From Streptomyces sclerotialus (GTDB lineage Bacteria > Actinomycetota > Actinomycetes > Streptomycetales > Streptomycetaceae), in assembly GCA_000719105.1 (NCBI GenBank), contig JODX01000001.1:248001-312000 (forward strand): a DNA stretch of 64,000 nt, written 5' to 3'. The translations under genes and the position numbers were made by a program. The notes beneath the pieces were generated by a model. The model saw nothing but the letters and a program-made list of their open reading frames with translations, ran no database searches and was not told the origin of the DNA. This document shows positions 9,873 through 20,027 of this stretch, one piece after another (position 1 is the stretch's first letter; the number at the start of each line of letters is the position of its first letter).

Positions 9873-9921
9873 GTCTGTTCTGCTTTCGAACGGGGCGCAC
9901 TGCCCTCGGACAAGTTCGAAC

Positions 9922-9940
9922 GTAGGTTAGCCTAACCTTT
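9922..9940. promoter_or_regulatory. Iron box and probable promoter of desE
   Basis: The core is a perfect inverted repeat, AGGTTAG-C-CTAACCT (9924-9938), 14 of 19 matches to the full iron-box consensus. On the minus strand TGGACA followed after 16 bases by TAACCT could be the -35 and -10, which would place the -10 inside the operator, consistent with repression by DmdR1. Confidence 0.9.
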
Positions 9941-9975
9941 TTCTTTGTCCAGTGGGTGGTGTGCCGAACGGGGCG

Positions 9976-10629
9976 TCAGCCCGTTCCCCGCTCCGGCGGC
10001 CCGTCCGCGCCGTAGAGCTTCGCCGAGGCGTCCACATGGGCCAGCCTGCGCAGTGCGCTGAACACCGCCTCGCCCAGCACCGTCCCGATCACCGCGCTCT
10101 CCACCCGGTCCTCGACCGCCCCTCTCCGGTCCACGTACGCGAGGTCGACACGGGCCACCCGCTCGGCGGCGTCGGCGTAGTCGTCGAGGACCTCGACGAA
10201 CGATCCGTGCCCCAGCCGGGTCAGCGCGGCGAGGGCCTTGGCCAGGTCGGCCGCTGCGGGGTTCGAGGTGTGCGAGTGCCAGTGGCGCCGGGAGACGAGA
10301 TCGGCGACGACGTCCCGTGCGGCCGCCGTCTCCGTGTCGTCGGGCTCGGCGTCCGTGGTGCCCAGGTGGTCCGCGGCGGTACCGAGCACGTTGTGCACCG
10401 GACGCGCCGGATCGTCGACGGCCGTCAGTACGTCCGCGATCTCGGCCACCTTCATGCCGCCCACGTCGAGCAGGGCGCGGATGAGCTTCAGCCGGCGCTC
10501 GTGACTTCCGCCGTAGACCGCCTGGTTGGGGCTGGTCAGCTCACCCGGAGGCAGCAGCCCTTCGCGGACGTAGTACTTGATCGTCGGTACCGGGACTCCG
10601 GTCCGTCGGCTCAACTCCCCGATACGCAC
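9976..10629 (-). CDS. MerR-family transcriptional regulator
   Basis: This 217-residue regulator has the MerR winged helix-turn-helix at residues 1-70 (MRIGELSRRTGVPVPTIKYYVREGLLPPG). The rest is an effector part of unknown specificity with no cysteine cluster, so it is not an obvious metal sensor. It is divergent from the two-gene membrane unit at 10759-12230, and a perfect 9-bp inverted repeat lies between them. Control of that unit and of itself is the simplest reading. The inducer cannot be inferred from sequence. Confidence 0.88.
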   Translation of the reverse strand: MRIGELSRRTGVPVPTIKYYVREGLLPPGELTSPNQAVYGGSHERRLKLIRALLDVGGMKVAEIADVLTAVDDPARPVHNVLGTAADHLGTTDAEPDDTETAAARDVVADLVSRRHWHSHTSNPAAADLAKALAALTRLGHGSFVEVLDDYADAAERVARVDLAYVDRRGAVEDRVESAVIGTVLGEAVFSALRRLAHVDASAKLYGADGPPERGTG

Positions 10630-10716
10630 AGCCGGTTCACTCCTTGGCCTTCGCTCCGCCCGCCGCGTCGGCGGGCTCTTGCCGACACGGCTCCCATGAT
10701 AGATAGTGGCGCTACC

Positions 10717-10740
10717 GGATAGCGGATGGTGCCGCTATCC
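10717..10740. promoter_or_regulatory. Perfect inverted repeat, candidate MerR operator
   Basis: GGATAGCGG at 10717-10725 and CCGCTATCC at 10732-10740 are perfect inverted repeats separated by 6 bases, in the gap between the divergent MerR gene and the membrane-protein gene. A related sequence, GATAGTGGCGCTACC, lies immediately to the left (10702-10716), giving a partly repeated operator region. Assignment to the MerR protein is by position only. Confidence 0.6.
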
Positions 10741-10758
10741 ATTCCAAGAGGGGGAGCT

Positions 10759-11808
10759 GTGTCTGGATTACTTCCGTCTCCACGGTCCGCGTCTCCACGG
10801 TCCGCGTCGGCGTGGTCGGCGTCGGCTCCATGGCGGTCCTGGCATCGACCGCTGGTGCTGTTCTCGGCGGCGATGGCCGTGACGGCGGTCGTCTCGGCGG
10901 TGGGGCTCGTCGTCGACGACCGCGTCCTGGTGGGTGCGCCTGTCTGGGCGAAGCCGTTCAAGTTCGCGGTCTCCTTCGTGGCGTACTGCCTCTCCCTGGC
11001 CTGGATGCTGTCGTTCCTTCCCCGCGGCCGGCGCGTGGGCCGGTGGGCGGGGACGGTCGTCGCGCTGGCGAGCCTCGTCGAGATGGTGATCATCATTGGC
11101 CAGGTGATCCGGGGGAAGCGCAGCCACTTCAACCGGGCGACACCCTTCGACGAGGCGCTGTTCACCGCGATGGGCATCACGGTCGTCGTCCTGTGGCTCG
11201 GCACCCTCGTCGTCGCCGTCCTGCTGCTCCGTGCCCGCATCGCCGACCGCGCGTCCGCCTGGGCGATGCGCTGCGGCGTCGTCCTGGCGCTGGCCGGAGC
11301 CGCCGTCGGGTTCCTGATGACGCGGCCCGCGCCGGGGCAGCGGCGCGGCGAATCCGAGGTGGTCGGTGCCCACAGCGTGGGTGTGCCGGACGGAGGCCCC
11401 TCGATGCCGCTGACCGGCTGGTCGACGACCGGTGGCGATCTGCGGATCCCGCACTTCGTCGGCATGCACGCGCTGCAGCTCCTGCCGCTGCTGGTCATGG
11501 TGCTGGCCGCCCTCGCGCCGCGCTTCGCCCGCCTCGCCGACGACCGGGTACGGCTGCGCCTGGTGCTGCTCGCCTCGGGGGTGTACGCCGCGGTCTTCGG
11601 CCTGATCCTCTGGCAGGCGCTGCGGGGGGAGCCGCTGGTGCACCCGAGCGGCGTGACGCTGGGGGCGGCCGGCCTGATCCTGGTGGCCGCCGCCGTCGGG
11701 ACGTACGGATCGCTGCGGGTCCCGGTCCCGGCCCGCGCTCCGGAGGCGGCTCGTACCGGGACGGCCGGCGCCGTGTCCGCCGGAACCTCGAAGGGACTCC
11801 TGCCATGA
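10759..11808 (+). CDS. Polytopic membrane protein of unknown function
   Basis: The 349-residue protein has about seven or eight hydrophobic segments, for example VLFSAAMAVTAVVSAVGLVV, FAVSFVAYCLSLAWMLSFL, TAMGITVVVLWLGTLVVAVLLL and LQLLPLLVMVLAALA. The N-terminal cytoplasmic stretch is a Ser/Pro/Arg/Ala low-complexity run produced by a 15-bp tandem duplication. GTG 10759 is preferred because GAGGGGGAG lies directly upstream, although its spacing is short; the in-frame ATG at 10726 falls inside the inverted repeat and has no ribosome site. The stop overlaps the next start by 4 bases (ATGA), so the two membrane proteins are translationally coupled. I do not recognise a family. Confidence 0.8.
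   Translation: MSGLLPSPRSASPRSASAWSASAPWRSWHRPLVLFSAAMAVTAVVSAVGLVVDDRVLVGAPVWAKPFKFAVSFVAYCLSLAWMLSFLPRGRRVGRWAGTVVALASLVEMVIIIGQVIRGKRSHFNRATPFDEALFTAMGITVVVLWLGTLVVAVLLLRARIADRASAWAMRCGVVLALAGAAVGFLMTRPAPGQRRGESEVVGAHSVGVPDGGPSMPLTGWSTTGGDLRIPHFVGMHALQLLPLLVMVLAALAPRFARLADDRVRLRLVLLASGVYAAVFGLILWQALRGEPLVHPSGVTLGAAGLILVAAAVGTYGSLRVPVPARAPEAARTGTAGAVSAGTSKGLLP
10775..10804 (+). repeat. 15-bp tandem duplication in the 5' end of a membrane-protein gene
   Basis: CGTCTCCACGGTCCG occurs twice head to tail (10775-10789 and 10790-10804). It is a multiple of three, so the frame is kept and the encoded N-terminus gains a repeated SPRSA-like motif. Confidence 0.9.
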
Positions 11809-12230
11809 CCGTGATCCTCTTCGAGCTCTCCTTCTGGCTGGCCGCTCCCGTCTGGCTGCTCATGATCTTCGCCCCCGGGTGGGGGCCGACCGTCCGCATC
11901 GCTCGGTCACCGCTGACGGTGGTGCCCGTCCTGCTCGTCTACCTGGCACTCGCCGTTCCGGTGTTCCCCGAGCTCTGGACCGCGGTCAGCAGCCCGGACC
12001 TCGAGACCTTCCGAGAGCTGACCGCGCTGGCGGACGGCGCGGGAGCCGTCTGGGCGCAGGTCATCGCCTGGGATCTGCTGATCGGGCAGTGGATGTACCT
12101 CGAGGGCCGACGACTCGGGGTCTCCCCGCTGCTGATGGGCCCCCTGCTGGTCCTGACCGTCCTGCTGTCACCCTTCGGACTGCTGGTGTTCCTCGGGCTG
12201 CGCGCGGCGAGGTCCCGGAGCCTCGGGTGA
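11805..12230 (+). CDS. ABA4-like (abscisic acid-deficient 4 family) membrane protein
   Basis: The small integral membrane protein (141 residues) has about four transmembrane segments. The pattern FWLAAPVWLLMIFAPGW near the start and WAQVIAWDLLIGQWMYLEGRRLGVSPL in the second half resembles the ABA4-like family of plants and bacteria, whose bacterial role is not established. The start codon overlaps the preceding stop by 4 bases, so it is coupled to the unknown membrane protein. The pair is divergent from a MerR gene. The family call is from motif memory and moderately sure. Confidence 0.75.
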   Translation: MTVILFELSFWLAAPVWLLMIFAPGWGPTVRIARSPLTVVPVLLVYLALAVPVFPELWTAVSSPDLETFRELTALADGAGAVWAQVIAWDLLIGQWMYLEGRRLGVSPLLMGPLLVLTVLLSPFGLLVFLGLRAARSRSLG

Positions 12231-12231
12231 C

Positions 12232-12264
12232 AGCCCGGGGGCGCCGTGGTGACGCCCCCGGGCT
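12232..12264. terminator. Bidirectional terminator between ABA4-like gene and acdH
   Basis: A perfect 12-bp stem, AGCCCGGGGGCG with its complement, has a 9-base loop (12232-12243 with 12253-12264), directly after the ABA4-like stop and facing the convergent acdH gene. Confidence 0.85.
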
Positions 12265-12283
12265 CCTCGCCGCAGCAGCGGGC

Positions 12284-13444
12284 TCAGCCCGCCAGCCCCA
12301 GCTCCCGCGCGATCAGCATCCGCTGCACCTCGCTCGTGCCCTCGCCGATCTCCAGGATCTTGCTGTCGCGCCACATACGGGCGACCGGGTACTCGTTCAT
12401 GAAGCCGTAGCCGCCGTGGATCTGGGTGGCGTCGCGGGCGTTGTCCACGGCGACCGTGCTCGAGTACAGCTTGGCGAGGGCCGCCTCCTTCTTGAAGGGC
12501 TCGCCGGCGACCAGGCGGGAGGCCGCGTCCCGCCACGCCAGGCGGGCCGTGTGGGCCTTCATCTCCATGTCGGCGATCTTGAACTGGATGGCCTGGTTGG
12601 CGCCGATCGGACGGCCGAAGGCATGCCGCTCCTTGGCGTACTTGACCGACTCGTCGACACAGCCCTGGGCCAGGCCCGTCGCGAGGGCCGAGATCGCGAT
12701 GCGGCCCTCGTCGAGGATGCGCAGGAACTGCGCGAAGCCCCGGCCCTCCTTGCCCAGCAGGTTCTCCGCCGGGACCCGGACGTCCGCGAAGGACAGCTCC
12801 CGGGTGTCGGAGGCGTTCCAGCCGACCTTCGAGTAGGGGGCGGCCACCGTGAAGCCGGGGGTGCCGGACGGGACGATGATCGAGGAGATCCGCGGCTTGC
12901 CCTCCGGGGTGCGGCCCGTCACCGCCGTCACCGTCACCAGGCCCGTGATGTCCGTGCCGGAGTTGGTGATGAAGCACTTGGTGCCGTTGATCACCCATTC
13001 GTCCGTCGACTCGTCGAGGCGGGCGGTGGTGCGGGTCGCGCCCGCGTCCGACCCGCCGTCGGGCTCGGTGAGGCCGAACGCGCCCAGCATCTCGCCCGCG
13101 CAGAGGCGGGGCAGCCACTCGCGTTTCTGCGCCTCCGTGCCGTAGAGGTGGATCGGCATCGCGCCCAGCGACACCCCCGCCTCCAGGGTGATCGCCACCG
13201 ACGAGTCCACCCGGGCCAGCTCCTCCAGCGCGATGCCGAGCGCCAGATAGTCGCCGCCCATGCCGCCGTACTCCTCGGGGAACGGCAGCCCGAACAGGCC
13301 CATGCGGCCCATCTCGCGCACGATCTCGTACGGGAACTCGTGCCGCTCGTAGTAGTCGCCGATCTTGGGGGCTATGACGTCGTGGGCGAACGCCTCGACC
13401 GTACGGCGGAGATCCTGCAGTTCGGGGGAGAGGTTGTGGTCCAT
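12284..13444 (-). CDS. acdH: Acyl-CoA dehydrogenase of branched-chain/isovaleryl type (AcdH)
   Basis: This 386-residue flavoprotein oxidises a short branched acyl-CoA (probably isovaleryl-CoA or a close homologue). FAD and substrate motifs are present: FGLTEPDGGSDAG, FITNSG, RHAFGRPIGANQAIQFKIADM and HGGYGFMNEYPVARMWRD. The C-terminal ILEIGEGTSEVQR carries the Glu found at the catalytic base position of short/medium-chain enzymes. It is the last of four genes running MccB-MccA-HMG-CoA lyase-AcdH, 6 bases after the lyase gene. That arrangement is the leucine-degradation route: isovaleryl-CoA to methylcrotonyl-CoA, methylglutaconyl-CoA and HMG-CoA. The symbol acdH follows the S. coelicolor homologue in the same position. 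Confidence 0.92.
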   Translation of the reverse strand: MDHNLSPELQDLRRTVEAFAHDVIAPKIGDYYERHEFPYEIVREMGRMGLFGLPFPEEYGGMGGDYLALGIALEELARVDSSVAITLEAGVSLGAMPIHLYGTEAQKREWLPRLCAGEMLGAFGLTEPDGGSDAGATRTTARLDESTDEWVINGTKCFITNSGTDITGLVTVTAVTGRTPEGKPRISSIIVPSGTPGFTVAAPYSKVGWNASDTRELSFADVRVPAENLLGKEGRGFAQFLRILDEGRIAISALATGLAQGCVDESVKYAKERHAFGRPIGANQAIQFKIADMEMKAHTARLAWRDAASRLVAGEPFKKEAALAKLYSSTVAVDNARDATQIHGGYGFMNEYPVARMWRDSKILEIGEGTSEVQRMLIARELGLAG

Positions 13445-13450
13445 CGCTGT

Positions 13451-14410
13451 TCACTGCTCCTGCTGCGAGAGGGCTCTTACGGTGCGGGACGGGCTGGGCC
13501 GGCCCAACTGCCCGGCCATCCACACGCTGGCCGCGGTGAGACGGCCGAGGTCGACCCCCGAGTCGATGCCGAGGCCCCGCAGCATCCATACGAGGTCCTC
13601 GGTGGCGAGATTGCCGGTCGCGGACTTGGCGTACGGGCAGCCGCCGAGGCCGCCCGCGGAGGCGTCGACGGTGGTCACGCCGTGCTGGAGCGCGGCGAGG
13701 GTGTTGGCGAGCGCCTGGCCGTACGTGTCGTGGAAGTGGACGGCGAGCGCGGACGTGGGCACGCCCGCCTCGTTCAGCGCGGTCAGCAGTGCCCGGACGT
13801 GGCCCGGTGTCGCCACGCCGATCGTGTCGCCGAGGCTCAGTTCGTCGCAGCCCAGGGAGAGGAGGGCGGTGCAGACCCGTACGACCTGCGGGATCGGCAC
13901 CGGGCCCTCCCAGGGGTCGCCGAAGCACATGGAGAGATAGCCGCGCACATGAACACCATCGCTGCCGCCGCCTCCCTCCGCCTTCGCACGGGCCACCACC
14001 GGCTCGAACATGGTGAGCGCCTCGTCGACGGTCCGGTTGAGGTTGGCCTTGGCGAAGGACTCGGTGGCGCTGGCGAAGACGGCGATGCGCCGTGCGCCGA
14101 GTGCGAGGGCGCGGTCCAGTCCGCGGTGGTTGGGGACAAGGACCGGGAGCGCCACCGGCAGGTCGCTGACCAGCGGGAACAGCTTCTCCGCGTCCGCGAG
14201 CTGCGGCACCCACTCCGGGTGGACGAAGCTGGTGGCCTCGATCGTCGTCAGCCCGGCGTCGGCGAGGCGGCGGATGAACTCGGCCTTGGTCTCCGTGGGG
14301 ACGGCGGTCCGTTCGTTCTGGAGGCCGTCCCGTGGGCCGACCTCGTGGATGCGCACGCGCGCGGGCAGGTTCTCGGCCGGTACGGCCATGGGGAGGTGTC
14401 GCGTCGTCAT
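13451..14410 (-). CDS. Hydroxymethylglutaryl-CoA lyase
   Basis: The 319-residue enzyme cleaves HMG-CoA to acetyl-CoA and acetoacetate, the last step of leucine catabolism. The HMGL-like TIM barrel shows the N-terminal [12 protein letters not shown] metal/catalytic motif, [17 protein letters not shown] (metal His pair) and the [20 protein letters not shown] loop with the catalytic Cys characteristic of HMG-CoA lyases. ATG 14410 overlaps the biotin carboxylase stop by 4 bases (ATGA), so the two are translationally coupled. A longer frame upstream is only the shadow of the carboxylase gene. Confidence 0.94.
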   Translation of the reverse strand: MTTRHLPMAVPAENLPARVRIHEVGPRDGLQNERTAVPTETKAEFIRRLADAGLTTIEATSFVHPEWVPQLADAEKLFPLVSDLPVALPVLVPNHRGLDRALALGARRIAVFASATESFAKANLNRTVDEALTMFEPVVARAKAEGGGGSDGVHVRGYLSMCFGDPWEGPVPIPQVVRVCTALLSLGCDELSLGDTIGVATPGHVRALLTALNEAGVPTSALAVHFHDTYGQALANTLAALQHGVTTVDASAGGLGGCPYAKSATGNLATEDLVWMLRGLGIDSGVDLGRLTAASVWMAGQLGRPSPSRTVRALSQQEQ

Positions 14411-16407
14411 GCCCCCGCCTCCTCGTGCGGCCCGATCACCGCGAGCACCTGGTCCATGGCGACGGTCGCGCCCGGTGCGACGTCCAGCTCGGTGACGATG
14501 CCGGCGTGCGGCGCGGAGACGACGTGCTCCATCTTCATCGCCTCGACCACCAGCAGGCTCTGCCCGGCGGCCACCTCGTCCCCGACGGCGACCTTCACGA
14601 CGGTCACCGTGCCGGGCATGGGCGCGGTCAGGGAGCCGGCGCCGCCCGCGCCCGCCCCGGTGAGGGAGGCGGCCACGGGGTCGTGGTCGCGTACCTGCCA
14701 GGCGTCGCCGTCGCGGCCCAGCCAGTCGCCGGCCCGGTGGAAGGTGTGGCGGACGCCGTCCAGGGTGACCGACACCCGGTCGTCCGTGACGGTGCGGGTG
14801 CCGCGCGGGGTGTGCTGTACGGGGGCCAGGCCCGGTACCCGCAGCCAGAACGCGGCCGGCCGGTGCTCGCCGCCCAGCCGCCAGCCGTCGGGCACCGAAA
14901 ACGGGTCCGTCCAGCCCCCGCCCCCGCTCCCGTCCTTCGGCTCCCTCGGCTCCTTCGGCCGCAGCGCGTCCAGCCGTACGGCCGCCGCAGCCTCGTAGAC
15001 CTCCTCGGGCACCCCGTCGGGCACCAGGGAGTCCATCTCCCGCTCCACGAGCCCGGTGTCCAGCTCGCCCGCCACCACGGCCGGGTGGGCCAGCAGCCGG
15101 CGCAGGAAGCCCGCGTTGGTCTGCACCCCCAGCGTGACGGTCTCCGCCAGGGCGGCCCGGAGCCTGCGCAGCGCGGTCGCGCGGTCCGGCCCGTACGCGA
15201 TCACCTTGGCGAGCATCGGGTCGTAGAGGCTGCTCACCTCGGTGCCCTCGCTGAGGCCCGAGTCCGTGCGGGTGCCCTCCCGCACGGGTTCGTGCAGGGC
15301 GAGCACCGTGCCGCCGGACGGCAGGAACCCGCGCGCGCCCTCCTTGACGGACACGGTCTCCGCGCAGAGGCGCGCCTCGACCGCGTGCCCGGTGAGGGTC
15401 ACGTCTTCCTGGCCGAAGGGCAGCCGCTCGCCCGCCGCCACCCGGAGCTGCCACTCCACGAGGTCCAGGCCCGTGACGAGTTCGGTCACCGGGTGCTCGA
15501 CCTGGAGGCGGGTGTTCATCTCCATGAAGTAGTACGAGGAGGGGTCCTCGCCCGGCACGATGAACTCGACCGTGCCCGCACCCCGGTACCCGCAGGAGCG
15601 CGCCGCCTGCACCGCCGCCTCGCCCATCGCCGCGCGTGTGGCGTCGTCGAGGAGCACGCTCGGCGCCTCCTCGACGAGCTTCTGGTGGCGGCGCTGGAGG
15701 GAGCACTCGCGCTCGCCGAGGTGGATCACATGGCCGTGGCCGTCCGCCAGGACCTGGATCTCGATGTGCCGGGGGCGGTCGATCCAGCGCTCGACGAGGA
15801 GCGTGTCGTCGCCGAAGGAGGCACGGGCCTCGCGGCGGGCGGCGGCGATCTCGTCCGGCAGGGCGTCGGCGTCGCGGACCAGTCGCATGCCCTTGCCGCC
15901 GCCGCCCGCGCTGGGCTTCAGCAGCACCGGCATGCCGATCTCCCGGGCGGCCGCCGTCAGCTCCTCGTCCGTGAGGCCGCTGCCGCTGGAGCCGGGCACC
16001 ACCGGCACCCCGGCCGCCCGCACCGTCTCCTTGGCGCGGATCTTGTCGCCCATGAGCGCGATCGCCTCCGCGGGCGGGCCGATGAAGACCAGCCCGGCGT
16101 CGGCGCACGCGCGCGCGAAGTCCGCGTTCTCCGCGAGGAACCCGTAGCCCGGGTGCACCGCCTGCGCCCCCGTGCGGGCCGCGGCCTCCAGCAGCCGCTC
16201 CACCGAGAGGTAACTGTCGACGGCTGGTGCCGGCCCGATCCGTATCGCGGTGTCGGCCTCCCGGACGTGCCGGGCGCCCTCGTCGGCGTCGGAGAACACG
16301 GCCACCGACCGCACGCCGAGCGCTCTGAGCGTACGGATGATCCGTACGGCGATCTCGCCCCGGTTGGCGACGAGCACGGTGTCGAACATGGTCATCGTCT
16401 GCTGCAT
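14407..16407 (-). CDS. Biotin carboxylase / biotin carboxyl carrier subunit of acyl-CoA carboxylase (methylcrotonyl-CoA type)
   Basis: This 666-residue alpha subunit has the biotin carboxylase N-domain ([15 protein letters not shown]), an ATP-grasp domain ([45 protein letters not shown]) and a C-domain. A spacer rich in Lys/Glu/Gly follows, then a biotinyl domain whose [11 protein letters not shown] contains the biotinylated Lys. It carboxylates the biotin that the neighbouring carboxyltransferase uses. ATG 16407 is preferred because GAGGGGGAAG lies 6 bases upstream; ATGs at 16395 and 16389 are alternatives. The gene context with HMG-CoA lyase and AcdH points to 3-methylcrotonyl-CoA, though acetyl/propionyl-CoA activity is possible. 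Confidence 0.94.
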   Translation of the reverse strand: MQQTMTMFDTVLVANRGEIAVRIIRTLRALGVRSVAVFSDADEGARHVREADTAIRIGPAPAVDSYLSVERLLEAAARTGAQAVHPGYGFLAENADFARACADAGLVFIGPPAEAIALMGDKIRAKETVRAAGVPVVPGSSGSGLTDEELTAAAREIGMPVLLKPSAGGGGKGMRLVRDADALPDEIAAARREARASFGDDTLLVERWIDRPRHIEIQVLADGHGHVIHLGERECSLQRRHQKLVEEAPSVLLDDATRAAMGEAAVQAARSCGYRGAGTVEFIVPGEDPSSYYFMEMNTRLQVEHPVTELVTGLDLVEWQLRVAAGERLPFGQEDVTLTGHAVEARLCAETVSVKEGARGFLPSGGTVLALHEPVREGTRTDSGLSEGTEVSSLYDPMLAKVIAYGPDRATALRRLRAALAETVTLGVQTNAGFLRRLLAHPAVVAGELDTGLVEREMDSLVPDGVPEEVYEAAAAVRLDALRPKEPREPKDGSGGGGWTDPFSVPDGWRLGGEHRPAAFWLRVPGLAPVQHTPRGTRTVTDDRVSVTLDGVRHTFHRAGDWLGRDGDAWQVRDHDPVAASLTGAGAGGAGSLTAPMPGTVTVVKVAVGDEVAAGQSLLVVEAMKMEHVVSAPHAGIVTELDVAPGATVAMDQVLAVIGPHEEAGA

Positions 16408-16421
16408 CTGCCGCTTCCCCC

Positions 16422-18038
<1,617 letters not shown>

Positions 18039-18057
18039 CCTGCGGTCCCCTCACCTT

Positions 18058-18103
18058 GTTAATGAGCGTTAACGCATTTCCTTCAGGTTAACGACCGCTA
18101 ACC
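18058..18103. promoter_or_regulatory. Twin palindromic operators between acyl-CoA carboxylase operon and TetR gene
   Basis: Two 16-bp palindromes of the same pattern lie 29 bp apart centre to centre: GTTAATGAGCGTTAAC at 18058-18073 and GTTAACGACCGCTAAC at 18087-18102 (flanking bases extend the second to 18086-18103). The common pattern is GTTAAyG-N2-CGyTAAC. They occupy the 86-bp gap between divergent starts, so they are the probable binding sites of the TetR protein. Confidence 0.8.
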
Positions 18104-18124
18104 CCGCTGTCTAGAATTGTTTTC

Positions 18125-18715
18125 ATGGCCACGAGAACCGACGCCCCCACCCGACGCGAGCAGATCCTCAGGGAGGCCGCCCGGCTCTTCGCCGAGCGCG
18201 GGTTCCACGGCGTCGGCGTCGACGAGATAGGTGCGGCCGTCGGGATCAGCGGTCCCGGCCTCTACCGGCACTTCGCCGGCAAGGACGCGATGCTCGCCGA
18301 GCTGCTGGTCGGTATCAGCGGGCAGCTGCTGACCGGGGGCAAGCGACGGGTCGCCGAATCGGCGGGGGACCCGGAGAAGGTGCTGGACTCGCTCATCGAG
18401 GGGCACATCGACTTCGCGCTCGACGACCGTCCTCTCATCACTCTGCACGACCGTGAGCTGGACCGCCTCCGGGACAGCGACCGCAAGCTGGTGCGTCAGC
18501 TCCAGCGGCGGTACGTGGAGCTGTGGGTGGAGGTCGTGCGCGAGGTGTACCCGGAGCTGAGCGAGCCCGCCGCGCGCTCGGCGGTGCACTCGGTCTTCGG
18601 GCTGCTGAACTCGACACCGCACCTCGGGCGCGCGGGCACCCTGCCGGGGCGCGGCACGACGGCGGCGCTGCTGCACCGGATGGCGAAGGGGGCGTTCGCG
18701 GCGGCCGCCGCGTGA
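18125..18715 (+). CDS. TetR-family regulator of branched-chain acyl-CoA catabolism
   Basis: This 196-residue TetR protein has the N-terminal helix-turn-helix at residues 8-58 (TRREQILREAARLFAERGFHG; ISGPGLYRHFAGKDAML). The rest is an all-helical ligand domain of the kind seen in acyl-CoA-responsive regulators. It is divergent from the carboxylase/HMG-CoA lyase/AcdH operon, with twin palindromes in between that overlap neither coding region. Repression of that operon and of itself, relieved by an acyl-CoA intermediate, is an inference from this layout. Confidence 0.9.
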   Translation: MATRTDAPTRREQILREAARLFAERGFHGVGVDEIGAAVGISGPGLYRHFAGKDAMLAELLVGISGQLLTGGKRRVAESAGDPEKVLDSLIEGHIDFALDDRPLITLHDRELDRLRDSDRKLVRQLQRRYVELWVEVVREVYPELSEPAARSAVHSVFGLLNSTPHLGRAGTLPGRGTTAALLHRMAKGAFAAAAA

Positions 18716-18834
18716 CGAGCGTTACGGGACTGACTCTCGAAGAGTCTCTGGACGCCTGTTGATACTCGCCGGTACGGTAGGGGTCTGAGCAAGCGCTTAG
18801 ACATGCCCCAAACGTACGCAGGTGGAGGTGGCGC

Positions 18835-19992
18835 GTGCGCCGCACGGTGTTCAACGAGGATCACGAGGCGTTCCGGGAGACCCTTCGCGCCTTCATCGAG
18901 GCCGAGGTCGTCCCCGTCTACGACGACTGGTTCGCGGCCGGCCAGGCCCCGCGCGAGTTCTACTACAAGCTCGCCGAGCTCGGCCTCTTCGGCATCAACG
19001 TCCCCGAGGAGTACGGCGGCGCCGGCCTGGAGTCGCACAAGTTCGAGGCGATCCAGTACGAGGAGACCGCGCGCGCGGGCGTCACCTTCGGCGGCTCCGG
19101 CGTGCACGTGCTGCTCGCCCTGCCGTACATCAAGATGCTCGCCACCGACGAGCAGAAGAAGCGCTTCCTGCCGAAGTTCGTCTCCGCCGAGGAGATGTGG
19201 GCCATCGCGATGACCGAGCCGGGCACCGGCTCCGACCTCGCGGGCATGAAGACCACGGCCAAGCTGAGCGAGGACGGCACGCACTACGTCCTCAACGGCG
19301 CCAAGACCTTCATCACCGGCGGTGTCCACGCCGACAAGGTGATCGTCTGCGCCCGTACCGCCGCGCCGACCGCGGAGGACCGCCGCTACGGCATCTCCCT
19401 CTTCGCCGTCGACACCAAGTCCGAGGGCTACTCCGTCGGCCGCAAGCTGGACAAGCTCGGCCTGAAGACCTCCGACACCGCCGAGCTGGCGTTCGTCGAC
19501 GTGAAGGTCCCGGTCGAGGACCTGCTCGGCGAGGAGAACAAGGGCTTCTCCTACCTCGGCGCCAACCTGCCCTCCGAGCGCTGGGGCATCGCCTACGGCG
19601 CCTACGCGCAGGCCAAGGCCGCCGTCCGGTTCGCCAAGCAGTACGTGCAGGACCGCACCGTGTTCGGCAAGACGGTCGCCAGCTTCCAGAACACCAAGTT
19701 CGAGCTGGCCGCCTGCCAGGCCGAGGTGGACGCCGCCGAGGCCGTCGCCGACCGCGCCCTGGAGGCCCTGGACGCGGGCGAGCTGACCCCGGCCGAGGCC
19801 GCCAGCGCCAAGCTGTTCTGCACCGAGGTCGCGCACCGCGTCATCGACCGCTGCCTCCAGCTGCACGGCGGCTACGGCTACATGAACGAGTACCCGATCG
19901 CCCGCCTGTACGCGGACAACCGCGTCAACCGCATCTACGGCGGCACCAGCGAGATCATGAAGACGATCATCGCCAAGGACATGGGGCTCTGA
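18835..19992 (+). CDS. Acyl-CoA dehydrogenase, long-chain type
   Basis: This 385-residue acyl-CoA dehydrogenase differs from AcdH. The position that holds the catalytic Glu in medium-chain enzymes reads RIYGGTSEIM, with Gly instead of Glu. The segment NLPSERWGIAYGAYAQ carries the Glu of the long-chain/FadE-type catalytic site, and MTEPGTGSDLAGMKT is the flavin/substrate loop. GTG 18835 is preceded by GGTGGAGGTGG. A thioesterase gene follows 35 bases later, so the pair may act together in fatty-acyl-CoA turnover. An inverted repeat GACTCT-CGA-AGAGTC lies about 95 bp upstream. Confidence 0.92.
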   Translation: MRRTVFNEDHEAFRETLRAFIEAEVVPVYDDWFAAGQAPREFYYKLAELGLFGINVPEEYGGAGLESHKFEAIQYEETARAGVTFGGSGVHVLLALPYIKMLATDEQKKRFLPKFVSAEEMWAIAMTEPGTGSDLAGMKTTAKLSEDGTHYVLNGAKTFITGGVHADKVIVCARTAAPTAEDRRYGISLFAVDTKSEGYSVGRKLDKLGLKTSDTAELAFVDVKVPVEDLLGEENKGFSYLGANLPSERWGIAYGAYAQAKAAVRFAKQYVQDRTVFGKTVASFQNTKFELAACQAEVDAAEAVADRALEALDAGELTPAEAASAKLFCTEVAHRVIDRCLQLHGGYGYMNEYPIARLYADNRVNRIYGGTSEIMKTIIAKDMGL

Positions 19993-20027
19993 ACAGCGAC
20001 GTAACACGCCGCTGGGAGACTCGACCC

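Noticed and set aside
10726..10758. ATG 10726 as the start of the membrane protein
   Set aside because: It lies in the inverted repeat without a ribosome site, while GTG 10759 follows GAGGGGGAG.
13451..16108. An 885-codon frame ending in HMG-CoA lyase, suggesting a fusion protein
   Set aside because: Only the last 319 codons have coding character; the upstream part is the out-of-frame reading of the biotin carboxylase gene, and ATG 14410 overlaps its stop in the usual ATGA manner.
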